Positions 34,533 through 42,654 of a stretch of 56,169 bases of DNA are shown here, piece after piece (within the stretch, counting starts at the first letter, position 1; every line of letters starts with the position of its first letter). Below the pieces are notes generated by a model. The model was not told where the DNA came from. It did no database searches and saw only the letters and a program-made list of their open reading frames with translations. The position numbers were made by a program, and so were the translations under genes. Source of the stretch: Streptomyces sp. NRRL S-340 (GTDB taxonomy: Bacteria; Actinomycetota; Actinomycetes; Streptomycetales; Streptomycetaceae); assembly GCF_000720185.1 (NCBI RefSeq), contig NZ_JOIY01000047.1:1-56169 (forward strand). Reading direction: 5' to 3'.

Positions 34533-34893
34533 AGCAGGGAGGATCGCACGGCTGCGGCCCCGGGGGCTGCCACGCCCCCCGCGCCCGTGCGGGTGAAGCC
34601 GTCCCGGCCGGCCGCGGGTTCCCGGCCGCCGCTCCTGCTCCGCCGCGCCCGGACGCGCTTCTCACGGTAACGCCCGTACGCGCGTCGAGCCGCCGCACCC
34701 GTACGCTTTCCATACCGCCACCGGCGCGAACTCCCGCCCGCGCGCGCGGGCTTGCATCCGAGCGCGCGGGGGCGGCGCCCCCGGCGGCGGGCGCGGGCTC
34801 CCCCGCTCACGGACGGCGGGCGGGACGAGGGAGGGGCGGCGGAGGACACCTGCGGGGCCGGGCTGTCAGTCACGGCCCGTATCCTCAGTGACC
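34533..34893. other. Divergent intergenic region with a leaderless-type -10
   Basis: TATCCT (34880-34885) on the plus strand ends eight bases before the ATG at 34894, the spacing seen for leaderless mRNAs. No convincing -35 or repeat was found in the rest, which is GC-rich spacer. Confidence 0.45.
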
Positions 34894-35883
34894 ATGCTGG
34901 AAGACCGCACCCTCGCAGGGCCCTCCCCCACACCGTGGCCGACCGCGTATCCGCAGGGATACGCGGTCGTTGACGTGGAGACCACCGGCCTGGCCCGGGA
35001 CGACCGCATCATCTCCGCGGCGGTCTACCGGCTGGACGCGCGCGGCGAGGTCGAGGACCACTGGTACACGCTGGTCAACCCGGAGCGGGACCCGGGGCCG
35101 GTCTGGATCCACGGACTGACCAGCGAGGTGCTGGAAGGCGCGCCGCTGTTCGCGGACGTCGCCGAGGAGTTCGCGGCCCGGCTGGACGGCCGGGTGCTCG
35201 TGGCGCACAACGCGGTCTTCGACTGGCAGATGATCGCCCGCGAGTACGCGCGCGCGAAGAGCGAGGCGCCGGTGCGGCAGCGGCTGTGCACCATCGCGCT
35301 CTCCAAGGAGCTGGGCCTGCCGCTGCCCAACCACAAGCTGGAGTCGCTGGCGGCGCACTTCGGCGTGGTGCAGCAGCGGGCGCACCACGCGCTGGACGAC
35401 GCGCGGGTCCTGGCGGAGGCGTTCCGGCCGAGCCTGCGGGCCGCGGCGGCGGGCGGCGTCCGGCTGCCGCTGCTGGAGTGCCGTCCGCTGACGGAGTGGT
35501 CGGACCGGCCGGTGCCCCGGCAGCAGTCGGGCGGCGGCTACGGCGGCTACCGGGCGGGCAGTTGGCGCCCGTCCCGCAAGAGGCCCGCCTGCCCCTATCC
35601 GAACCCGGGGCGCTACGAAGCGGGCAAACGGCTCAAACAGGGTATGCGGGTCGCCTTCTCGGGCGACACCTCCGTCGAGCGCGAACTGCTGGAGGACCGG
35701 GCGACCGAGGCCGGCCTGCACGTCGCCACCAGCCTGTCCCGGCTGACCAGCCTGCTCGTCACCAACGACCCGGACTCGGGGACGTCCAAGGCGGCCAAGG
35801 CCCGCCAGTACGGCACGCCGGTGGTGGACGAGGCGGCGTTCGGACAGCTTCTGAGGGACGTGGAGCCCGCGGACGGCGACTGA
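34894..35883 (+). CDS. DEDDh-family exonuclease with C-terminal BRCT domain
   Basis: 329 residues from the ATG at 34894; the GTG at 34888 is an alternative. The exonuclease domain (about 20-180) has the DEDDh residues: VVDVETTG (Asp27, Glu29), LVAHNAVFDWQM and HHALDDARVL. It resembles the proofreading epsilon subunit of DNA polymerase III. A linker rich in Gly/Tyr/Arg follows (GGGYGGYRAGSWRPSRKRP). The C-terminal BRCT domain (about 245-325; KQGMRVAFSGDTSVERELLE, TSKAAKARQYGTPVVDEAAF) probably recruits it to DNA or ligase complexes. Confidence 0.93.
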   Translation: MLEDRTLAGPSPTPWPTAYPQGYAVVDVETTGLARDDRIISAAVYRLDARGEVEDHWYTLVNPERDPGPVWIHGLTSEVLEGAPLFADVAEEFAARLDGRVLVAHNAVFDWQMIAREYARAKSEAPVRQRLCTIALSKELGLPLPNHKLESLAAHFGVVQQRAHHALDDARVLAEAFRPSLRAAAAGGVRLPLLECRPLTEWSDRPVPRQQSGGGYGGYRAGSWRPSRKRPACPYPNPGRYEAGKRLKQGMRVAFSGDTSVERELLEDRATEAGLHVATSLSRLTSLLVTNDPDSGTSKAAKARQYGTPVVDEAAFGQLLRDVEPADGD

Positions 35884-36261
35884 GCGGCGGCGCGCGGCCG
35901 CCGGAGCGCACCGCGCCCGCGAGACCCGTGGTGGGTCCGGCGGAGCGGGAGCGCGCGGCGCGCACGGCGCCCGTGGAGGGCGCGAGGCGCACGGGAGCGC
36001 GTGGCGCCCGCGGCGCGCGCGGCGGGCCGAGACGCGGCGGGAGCGCGCGGGGCGCGCGGGGCGAGGACGAAGAGGCGTACCGCCCACCCGGGCACGTATC
36101 GCCCGCGCACGGGCGGGCCGCGCCGCACAGGCGCGCGTCGCCCGCGCAGGCACACCCCCGCCCGGGGGCGTGCCGCGTGCGAGGGGGCGTACGGGTGATT
36201 GGCGGGCGACTCGCCCGCCGCCCACTCGCCCGCGCGGCGGCCGCGGCTCACCCTGTGGCGC
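35884..36261. other. GC-rich low-complexity spacer, no gene
   Basis: These 378 bases consist of near-repetitive G, C and GC runs (many GGCGCGCG and CCGCGC strings) and lack codon periodicity. Long open frames in several phases are due to the absence of AT-rich stop codons. I see no conserved feature. Confidence 0.5.
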
Positions 36262-36495
36262 ATGGCGAGATGCGAAGTGTGCGGCAATGACTACGGTATG
36301 ACCTTCGAGGTGCACGCCCAGGGCGCGGTGCACGTCTTCGACTGCTTCTCCTGCGCGATCCACCGCATGGCACCGATCTGCGAGCACTGCCGCGTGCAGA
36401 TCATCGGCCAGGGCGTGGAGGTCGACGGCCACTGGTACTGCGGCGGTCACTGCGCCCGCGCGGAGGGGAGGGTCGGCATCGTCGACAGTGTCTGA
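36262..36495 (+). CDS. Small Cys-rich metal-binding protein
   Basis: 77 residues from the ATG at 36262: MARCEVCGNDYGMTFEVHAQ then GAVHVFDCFSCAIHRMAPIC, and a C-terminal WYCGGHCARAEGRVGIVDSV. Paired cysteines (CEVC, CFSC, CEHC, CGGHC) and histidines indicate zinc-ribbon-like sites. The family is common in streptomycetes; I do not know its function. The stop overlaps the GTG proposed for SURF1. Confidence 0.88.
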   Translation: MARCEVCGNDYGMTFEVHAQGAVHVFDCFSCAIHRMAPICEHCRVQIIGQGVEVDGHWYCGGHCARAEGRVGIVDSV

Positions 36496-37372
36496 GGACA
36501 CCCCTGCCGAAAACGCCCCACGGCCCGGGATGTACCGTCGTGGGGTGTACCGCTTCCTGTTGACCCGCCAGTGGGTGATCCTCACCCTCTTCGCGATCGC
36601 ACTGATCCCGACGATGGTCTGGCTGGGTTTCTGGCAGTTGCACCGCCACGACCACCGGCAGGCACTGAACCAGGTGATCACCGCTTCGCTGGCGGCGCCG
36701 CCCGTGCCCGTCGAGTCGCTGACCTCGGTCGGCGGGTCGGTCGCGCACGACGACATCTACCGCCGGGTCACCGCCGAGGGGCACTTCGACACGGCGCACG
36801 AACTCGTGGTGCGCCGGCGCACCAACGCGGACGACCGGGTCGGCTACCACGTCCTGACCCCCTTCGTGCTGGACAACGGCAAGGTCCTCCTCGTCAACCG
36901 GGGCTGGGTCGCGTCACCCGCCTCGCAGTCGGCCTTCCCCGAGATCCCGGCCCCGGCGGCGGGCAAGGTCACGATCACCGGCCGGCTGATGCAGGACCAG
37001 ACGACGGCCGCCAGCGGCATCAAGAACGTCAAGGGCCTGCCCGACCGCCAGATCATGCTGATCAACAGCGAGCAGGTCGGCGCGCTGCTGCGGGACTCGG
37101 GCGACAGCACGGCCAAGGCGGTGCTCAACGGCTACGTCGAGCTGACCGCGCCCGCTCCCAAGGGCGGCAGCCCCGAGCTGATCCCGTCGCCCAAGGAGGA
37201 CACGAGCTGGATCGGCGTCGACGACATCAACCTGCCGTACGCGGTCCAGTGGTGGCTGTTCGCCGCCTGCGTCCCCGTGGGCTGGCTGATCCTGGCCCGC
37301 CGCGAGCTGCGGGACCGGACCGGCGCCACGGAGGAAGCCGCCCGCGAGGAGTCGGAGCCCGCCGCGGTGTAG
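36488..37372 (+). CDS. SURF1 family cytochrome c oxidase assembly protein
   Basis: 294 residues if started at the GTG at 36488; the ATG at 36530 (MYRRGVYRFLLTRQWVILTL) would give 280 and is also possible. The SURF1 hallmarks are two membrane helices, one near each end (WVILTLFAIALIPTMVWLGF and VQWWLFAACVPVGWLILARR), and a periplasmic-side domain between with YHVLTPFVL, VNRGWV and PYAVQWW. It assists haem a insertion or assembly of the aa3-type oxidase. The start overlaps the upstream Cys-rich gene. Confidence 0.9.
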   Translation: MSEDTPAENAPRPGMYRRGVYRFLLTRQWVILTLFAIALIPTMVWLGFWQLHRHDHRQALNQVITASLAAPPVPVESLTSVGGSVAHDDIYRRVTAEGHFDTAHELVVRRRTNADDRVGYHVLTPFVLDNGKVLLVNRGWVASPASQSAFPEIPAPAAGKVTITGRLMQDQTTAASGIKNVKGLPDRQIMLINSEQVGALLRDSGDSTAKAVLNGYVELTAPAPKGGSPELIPSPKEDTSWIGVDDINLPYAVQWWLFAACVPVGWLILARRELRDRTGATEEAAREESEPAAV

Positions 37373-37392
37373 CGGGCGCCCGCACCCTGCCG

Positions 37393-37693
37393 TACGGGTC
37401 CCGGGAGCCGGACGCCGCCCTGCTGCTCATACCGACGGGCTTCCCGGCGGTGAGGGCATTTTCCTGGTGTCACCTTCTGGCTCGCCGGAGCCCTGCGCAT
37501 GGCCGGCCGGACCCCAGGAGGCCCGGGAGCTGGTCGCCCGGCTGGTCGGCCTCACCGACGACGCGGGGCTGCCGGTGCAGGAGTACCGGCCGGCGGGACC
37601 GGCCGGCAGCTCGGCAGCATCCCGCGGGCGTTCGGCCACATCGCCCTGGTGGACACCGCCCTCGCCCCGTACGGGAGCGACCGGGCAGGATAG
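37393..37693 (+). pseudogene. Decayed GH15 glycoside hydrolase C-terminal relic
   Basis: Short blocks typical of the C-terminal half of GH15 glucoamylase/trehalase enzymes occur in order but in changing frames: YGSREPDAALLLIPTGF (from 37393), GGEGIFLV (37446), FWLAGALRMAGRTP (37475), QEARELVARLVGLTDD (37515) and GRQLGSIPRAFGHIALVDT (37601), ending at a TAG at 37691. At least four frame changes and an internal deletion after PTGF are needed to join them. The rest of the gene is missing. The blocks are recalled family patterns, not an alignment. Confidence 0.75.
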
Positions 37694-37697
37694 GGCC

Positions 37698-38453
37698 ATG
37701 GATCTTGGACTGAAGGACCGGGTGTACGTCGTCACCGGAGCCACCCGCGGGCTGGGCCGTGCCACCGCCCGCGAGCTGGTCGCGGACGGGGCGAAGGTGG
37801 TCGTCACCGGACGGGACGAGCAGCGGACGGCGGACGCGGCGGCCGAGCTGGGCCCGAACGCCGTCGGGGTGGCCGTGGACAACGCGGACCCGGAGGCCGC
37901 GGCGCGCCTGATCGCCGCCGCGCGCGAGCGTTTCGGCGGCTTCCACGGCGTGCTCGTCAGCGTCGGCGGACCGCCCCCCGGTTTCGTCGCGGACAACACC
38001 GACGAGCAGTGGCAGGCGGCGTTCGAGTCGGTGTTCCTGGGCGCGGTGCGGCTGGCCCGGGCAGCGGCGGCGGAGCTGGAGGCGGGCGGTGTCATCGGCT
38101 TCGTGCTGTCCGGTTCGGTGCACGAGCCGATCGCCGGGCTGACCATCTCCAACGGACTGCGGCCCGGTCTCGCCGGGTTCGCCAAGTCCCTCGCGGACGA
38201 GCTGGGGCCGCGCGGCATCCGGGTCGTCGGCCTGCTGCCGGCCCGCATCGACACGGACCGGGTGCGCGAGCTGGACGGTCTGTCGGCGGACCCGGGGGCG
38301 ACACGGACCGCGAACGAGTCGCGCATCCCGCTGCGCAGGTACGGCACGCCGGAGGAGTTCGGGCGCACCGCGGCGTTCCTGCTCTCCCCCGCCGCGTCCT
38401 ACCTCACGGGCGTCATGCTGCCCGTGGACGGCGGTTTCCGGCACGGTTTCTGA
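37698..38453 (+). CDS. SDR family oxidoreductase
   Basis: 251 residues from the ATG at 37698; the longer open frame upstream runs through the GH15 relic and is not part of this gene. NAD(P)-binding motif TGATRGLGRATAREL is near 13-27. The segment SVGGPPPGF replaces the usual NAG motif, and the central active-site region reads VLSGSVHEPIAGLTISNGLR with no YxxxK where it is expected. The C-terminus VMLPVDGGFRHGF is classical. The missing Tyr/Lys pair suggests an atypical or non-catalytic member. Substrate unknown. Confidence 0.85.
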   Translation: MDLGLKDRVYVVTGATRGLGRATARELVADGAKVVVTGRDEQRTADAAAELGPNAVGVAVDNADPEAAARLIAAARERFGGFHGVLVSVGGPPPGFVADNTDEQWQAAFESVFLGAVRLARAAAAELEAGGVIGFVLSGSVHEPIAGLTISNGLRPGLAGFAKSLADELGPRGIRVVGLLPARIDTDRVRELDGLSADPGATRTANESRIPLRRYGTPEEFGRTAAFLLSPAASYLTGVMLPVDGGFRHGF

Positions 38454-38617
38454 GCAGGGAGAGCGCTGCCCAGGCCGGGTCCTCGGCCCCGGCCGCCCGC
38501 GCCCGCCGTCCGCCGTCCCGGAGGACCACGGCCGCCTGCCGCCGTCCCCATGGACCGCGGCGGGCGGCGGAGGCGAGGCTTCGTCGGCGGACGCGGGGCG
38601 CGGGGAGCGCCGGGGGG

Positions 38618-39439
38618 CTACTCGCCGAGGCCGGCCAGGTCGCGCAGGCGGCGGGCCTGAGCCTGCCGCTCGGCGGCGCGCTGCTCCTCGTACGAGCGCT
38701 CCCGGGCGCCCTGGAGCAGGGCCTTGGTCTCGATGACCGCGCTGCGGGGCGCGGCGAGGACCGCCGAGGCCAGGTCGGCCGCGGCGGCGTCCAGCTGGTC
38801 GCGGGGCACGGCGAGGTTGGCCAGGCCGGAGGCGACCGCCTCCTCGGCGGTGACGAAGCGCCCCGTCACGCAGATCTCCAGCGCGCGGGCGTAGCCGACC
38901 AGCCCCACCAGCGGATGAGTGCCGGTGAGGTCCGGGACCAGTCCGAGGCTGGTCTCGCGCATGGCGAACTGCACGTCGTCGGCGACGACGCGCAGGTCAC
39001 AGGCGAGCGCCAGCTGGAAGCCGGCGCCGATGGCGTGGCCCTGGACCACGGCCACGGACACGACGTCGCTGCGCCGCCACCAGGTGAACGCCTCCTGGTA
39101 GTCGGCGATGGTCGCGTCCAGTGCGGCGTCGTCGCCGCGCGCGAGGTCGAGGAACGAGGGTTCGCCGTCGAAGCCTTCGGGCGTGAACGCCTGCCGGTCC
39201 AGCCCGGCGGAGAAGGACTTCCCCTCGGCGCGCAGCAGCACGACGCGGACGGAGCCCGGCAGCAGCCGGCCGGCCTCGGCGAGCGCACGCCACAGGGCGG
39301 GGCTCTGCGCGTTGCGCTTGGCCGGGTTGGTCAGCGTCACCGTGGCGACCGCGTCGTCCACGGTGAGCCGTACGCCGTCCTTGTCGAGAACTGGTTCGCG
39401 TACTGGTTCCAGGTCGTGCTCGGTGTCGGGCGAAGCCAT
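38618..39439 (-). CDS. Enoyl-CoA hydratase/isomerase family protein
   Basis: 273 residues from the ATG at 39439, behind GGAGGCGC. Crotonase blocks: VATVTLTNPAKRNAQSPALW near 32-51, the oxyanion-hole loop GKSFSAGLDRQAF near 73-85, VQGHAIGAGFQLALACDLRV near 133-152, and FAMRETSLGLVPDLTGTHPL near 157-176. It acts on a CoA thioester; whether hydratase, isomerase or another activity cannot be told from sequence. It converges with the SDR gene. gbn lies upstream on the same strand. Confidence 0.92.
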   Translation of the reverse strand: MASPDTEHDLEPVREPVLDKDGVRLTVDDAVATVTLTNPAKRNAQSPALWRALAEAGRLLPGSVRVVLLRAEGKSFSAGLDRQAFTPEGFDGEPSFLDLARGDDAALDATIADYQEAFTWWRRSDVVSVAVVQGHAIGAGFQLALACDLRVVADDVQFAMRETSLGLVPDLTGTHPLVGLVGYARALEICVTGRFVTAEEAVASGLANLAVPRDQLDAAAADLASAVLAAPRSAVIETKALLQGARERSYEEQRAAERQAQARRLRDLAGLGE

Positions 39440-39532
39440 GGTGCGCCTCCGGTGGGTGCGGTCAGCCTGGACGCCGTACGGTCGTACCGCTGTACGAGGA
39501 CGTACGGGAATCCGTAAGTGACTGCACAGTAA

Positions 39533-39564
39533 CCACCCAGCCGGCCGGTCGGCCGACCGGGTGG
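39533..39564 (-). terminator. Hairpin downstream of gbn
   Basis: CCACCC (39533-39538) and GGGTGG (39559-39564) flank the perfect 16-base palindrome CCGGTCGGCCGACCGG (39545-39560), giving a long stem 36 bases past the gbn stop. No T-tail. Confidence 0.55.
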
Positions 39565-39599
39565 CCACCGTCGAAGCCCGATGGACCGCCCGCGGTCGG

Positions 39600-39821
39600 T
39601 CAGGCGGACGCGGTCTTCTTGCCCCGCGTCGCCCCGCCACGCCCACGGAGCGTGACGCCCGACTCGCTGAGCATCCGGTGCACGAAGCCATACGAGCGGC
39701 CGGTCTCCTCGGCCAACGCCCGAATGCTCGCACCGGCGTCGTACTTCTTCTTCAGGTCTGCCGCGAGCTTGTCGCGCGCGGCGCCGGTCACCCGGCTGCC
39801 CTTCTTCAGAGTCTCGGCCAC
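39600..39821 (-). CDS. gbn: Gbn-like GATC-binding nucleoid-associated protein
   Basis: 73 residues from a GTG at 39821 with GAGGAGG eight bases upstream; the ATG-started frame further out is not needed. The sequence begins VAETLKKGSRVTGAARDKLA, followed by a helix-turn-helix (YDAGASIRALAEETGRSYGF, about 29-48) and ends in a basic Gly/Arg/Lys tail. It matches my memory of SCO1839 (Gbn), a small streptomycete nucleoid protein that binds GATC-containing sites and affects development. Length and context agree. Flanked by a crotonase and an ABC-F gene. Confidence 0.9.
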   Translation of the reverse strand: MAETLKKGSRVTGAARDKLAADLKKKYDAGASIRALAEETGRSYGFVHRMLSESGVTLRGRGGATRGKKTASA

Positions 39822-40199
39822 CCGTGCCTCCTCATGGGAAGTGCGCTCTGGTCCCCTCATGATCACCCCTCCGGGGCCTCATGGCCACCCATTCGGCAAG
39901 GTCCGTGAGACAGGCTTGTGACGACAGGAGTGCGTCCCCACATGCGGAATCTCGAATTCCGCACGTCGCCGTCCGTACGGCCGAACGGGTTGTTCCGCGA
40001 AGTGCCAGGTCAGGGACGCACGACGGCCGAGCCCTTGGCACATAAGGGCTCGGCCGGAAAATACGTGGACGACACACCCCGGTACGAGGAGATCTCACGC
40101 AGATGACGGATCACCGATGGGCCGAATGATCCATACGCCGTTGATCAGCCCCCGGCCAGGGCCGGAGCCGAGGGCGGGAGCAGGGGCGGCCGGGCGGGA
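39822..40199. other. Intergenic region between ABC-F and gbn with two perfect hairpins
   Basis: This holds the gbn promoter and the ABC-F 3' end (both minus strand). Hairpin 1: TGCGGAAT (39943-39950) with ATTCCGCA (39956-39963). Hairpin 2: GGCCGAGCCCTT (40025-40036) with AAGGGCTCGGCC (40044-40055). A 62-codon open frame across both has weak GC3 bias and is probably not a gene. Confidence 0.6.
40025..40055 (-). terminator. Candidate terminator of the ABC-F gene
   Basis: Twelve-base perfect stem with a seven-base loop (GGCACAT), 145 bases past the ABC-F stop. There is no T-run after it on the minus strand, so it could instead be a structural RNA element. Confidence 0.45.
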
Positions 40200-41798
40200 T
40201 CAGGCGAGGGCGACCAGGTCCGCGTAGCCCGCGCCCCACAGGTCCTCGACACCGTCGGGCAGCAGGATGATGCGCTCCGGCTGCAGCGCCTCGACCGCGC
40301 CCTCGTCGTGGGTGACGAGGACGACGGCACCCTTGTAGGTGCGCAGCGCGCCGAGGATCTCCTCGCGGCTGGCCGGGTCGAGGTTGTTGGTCGGCTCGTC
40401 GAGCAGCAGGACGTTGGCCGAGGACACGACCAGGGTGGCCAGCGCCAGGCGGGTCTTCTCACCGCCGGAGAGGACCCCGGCCGGCTTGTCGACGTCGTCG
40501 CCGGAGAACAGGAAGGAGCCGAGCACCTTGCGGACCTCGACGAGATCCATGTCGGGCGCGGCCGAACGCATGTTCTCCAGGACGGTGCGCTCCGGGTCCA
40601 GGGTCTCGTGCTCCTGCGCGTAGTAGCCGAGCTTGAGGCCGTGGCCGGGGACGACCTGGCCGGTGTCGGGCTTCTCCACGCCGCCGAGCAGGCGCAGCAG
40701 GGTGGTCTTGCCCGCGCCGTTGAGGCCGAGGATGACGACCCGGGAGCCCTTGTCGATGGCCAGGTCGACGTCGGTGAAGATCTCCAGCGAGCCGTACGAC
40801 TTCGACAGGCCCTCGGCCATCAGCGGGGTCTTGCCGCAGGGCGAGGGCTCGGGGAAGCGCAGCTTGGCGACCTTGTCGGACTGGCGGACCGCCTCCAGGC
40901 CGGAGAGCAGCTTGTCGGCGCGGCGCGCCATGTTCTGCGCGGCGACGGTCTTGGTGGCCTTGGCGCGCATCTTGTCGGCCTGCGAGTGCAGGGCGGCGGC
41001 CTTCTTCTCGGCGTTGGCGCGCTCCCGCTTGCGGCGCTTCTCGTCGGCCTCGCGCTGCTGCTGGTAGAGCTTCCAGCCCATGTTGTAGATGTCGATCTGG
41101 GAGCGGTTGGCGTCCAGGTAGAACACCTTGTTGACGACCGTCTCGACCAGGTCGACGTCGTGGGAGATCACGATGAAGCCGCCGCGGTAGGTCTTCAGGT
41201 AGTCGCGCAGCCAGATGATCGAGTCCGCGTCGAGGTGGTTGGTCGGCTCGTCGAGGAGCAGGGTGTCCGCGTCGGAGAACAGGATCCGGGCCAGCTCGAT
41301 ACGGCGGCGCTGACCGCCGGAGAGGGTGTGCAGGGGCTGCCCGAGCACCCGGTCGGGCAGGTTCAGCGCGGCGGCGATGGTGGCGGCCTCGGCCTCCGCG
41401 GCGTACCCGCCCTTGGTGAGGAACTCCGTCTCCTGGCGCTCGTACTGCTTCATCGCCTTGTCGCGGGTGGAGCCCTTGCCGGTGGCGATGCGCTGCTCGT
41501 TCTCGCGCATCTTGCGGATCAGGACGTCCAGGCCGCGCGCGGAGAGGATCCGGTCGCGGGCCAGCACGTCGAGGTCGCCGGTGCGGGGGTCCTGCGGAAG
41601 GTAGCCGACCTCACCGGAACGGGTGATGGTGCCGCCGGCCGGGATGCCCTCGCCGGCGAGGCACTTGGTGAGGGTCGTCTTGCCCGCGCCGTTGCGGCCG
41701 ACGAGGCCGATGCGGTCGCCCTTGGCGACACGGAAGGTGGCGTTCTCGATGAGGATGCGGGCACCGGCGCGCAGCTCGATGCCGGAAGCGGAGATCAC
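40200..41798 (-). CDS. ABC-F family ATPase
   Basis: 532 residues from a GTG at 41798 with GGAG upstream. Two ABC domains: the first has GRNGAGKTT, LSGGQRRRIELARILFSDAD and LLDEPTNHLDADS; the second has GLNGAGKTT, LSGGEKTRLALATLVVS and LLDEPTNNLDPAS. A Lys/Arg/Ala-rich linker with coiled-coil character (about 245-320) joins them, which is the part that reaches into the ribosome in ABC-F proteins. There are no membrane domains. It probably acts on stalled or translating ribosomes; whether it gives antibiotic resistance is unknown. A seven-residue leader ORF lies upstream. Confidence 0.93.
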   Translation of the reverse strand: MISASGIELRAGARILIENATFRVAKGDRIGLVGRNGAGKTTLTKCLAGEGIPAGGTITRSGEVGYLPQDPRTGDLDVLARDRILSARGLDVLIRKMRENEQRIATGKGSTRDKAMKQYERQETEFLTKGGYAAEAEAATIAAALNLPDRVLGQPLHTLSGGQRRRIELARILFSDADTLLLDEPTNHLDADSIIWLRDYLKTYRGGFIVISHDVDLVETVVNKVFYLDANRSQIDIYNMGWKLYQQQREADEKRRKRERANAEKKAAALHSQADKMRAKATKTVAAQNMARRADKLLSGLEAVRQSDKVAKLRFPEPSPCGKTPLMAEGLSKSYGSLEIFTDVDLAIDKGSRVVILGLNGAGKTTLLRLLGGVEKPDTGQVVPGHGLKLGYYAQEHETLDPERTVLENMRSAAPDMDLVEVRKVLGSFLFSGDDVDKPAGVLSGGEKTRLALATLVVSSANVLLLDEPTNNLDPASREEILGALRTYKGAVVLVTHDEGAVEALQPERIILLPDGVEDLWGAGYADLVALA

Positions 41799-41855
41799 GG
41801 ACAGACTCCAGGGCGGGTCGTTGGCGGGTTGGGCGGCTGAGGACGTTCCCGCCGT

Positions 41856-41879
41856 CTAATGCGCGAGGAGAAAGGCCAT
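41856..41879 (-). CDS. Possible leader peptide MAFLLAH before the ABC-F gene
   Basis: ATG at 41879, TAG at 41856, 58 bases before the ABC-F start. On the minus strand TAGACT, a good -10, ends a few bases before the ATG, so the peptide could be the first thing translated from a leaderless transcript. Two CCCGCC blocks downstream (minus strand) could pair alternatively with an upstream GGCGGG. Speculative. Confidence 0.3.
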   Translation of the reverse strand: MAFLLAH

Positions 41880-42029
41880 GCGGAACAGTCTAACGGGGGT
41901 GCGCAAGCGGTTTTCCCGGGTGTTTGCGCGGGGCGCGGCGCTCATGCCGGGGCGTCGCCGCCGGCCGCTGCCAGACTGGGCGGCGGACCGGATTCCCCGG
42001 GCGAGGACGCTCACGAAGGAGTGATCGGC

Positions 42030-42443
42030 ATGGCGTACCCGGCCGGCGGACGCCCCAGCATCTACCCGACGCTGCTGTACGCGGACGCGAAGGCGGCCCT
42101 GCGGCAGCTCACCGAGGCCTTCGGTTTCACCGAGCTGTCCGTCTACGAGGGCGAGGACGGCCTGATCCGGCACGCCGAGCTGGTCCAGGGCAACGGCGCG
42201 GTGATGCTGGGCTCCAAGGGGCACGGCGGCCGCTTCGACGAGGCGATGCGCGGCGCCGGGCCGGTGGGGGTCTACGTGGTGGTGGACGACGTGGACGGCC
42301 ACCACCAGCGGGCGGTGGACCACGGCGCGGAGATCCTGATGCCCCCGACGGACCAGGACTACGGCTCCCGGGACTACATGGCCCGGGACACCGAGGGCAA
42401 CATCTGGAGCTTCGGGACGTACGCGCCGCGCATGGAGGGCTGA
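42030..42443 (+). CDS. VOC/glyoxalase superfamily protein
   Basis: 137 residues from the ATG at 42030, behind GAAGGAG. A two-module betaalphabetabetabeta pattern: PTLLYADAKAALRQLTEAFG near the N-terminus, LIRHAELVQGNGAVMLGSKG, VYVVVDDVDGHHQRAVDHGA and the C-terminal DYMARDTEGNIWSFGTY. The metal-site positions (His in RHAEL, Glu in DTEGN) look present. Similar to bleomycin-resistance-like and PhnB-like proteins; substrate unknown. Divergent from the ABC-F gene. Confidence 0.88.
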   Translation: MAYPAGGRPSIYPTLLYADAKAALRQLTEAFGFTELSVYEGEDGLIRHAELVQGNGAVMLGSKGHGGRFDEAMRGAGPVGVYVVVDDVDGHHQRAVDHGAEILMPPTDQDYGSRDYMARDTEGNIWSFGTYAPRMEG

Positions 42444-42654
42444 AGGCCCTGGCCGGGGCCGTGGAAGGCTGAAGGCCGCCCCATGAGGGCCGGGCGCTCA
42501 GGGGCCGGGGGCCTGGGGCCGAAGGCCCGGGGCCGAAGACGGCGGGGGCCGAGGAGCCAGGTGGCCGGGGCGAAGACCCGGGGCCCCGGGACCCCGGGAG
42601 CCGAGGACCGGCGGGCGGGGCTCCGGCCGCCGGTGCCGCGGTGGGCCAGGGGGT

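Noticed and set aside
39918..40106. 62-codon GTG-started open frame between ABC-F and gbn
   Set aside because: Third-position GC is only about 70 percent, against well over 90 in neighbours, and two perfect hairpins run through it.
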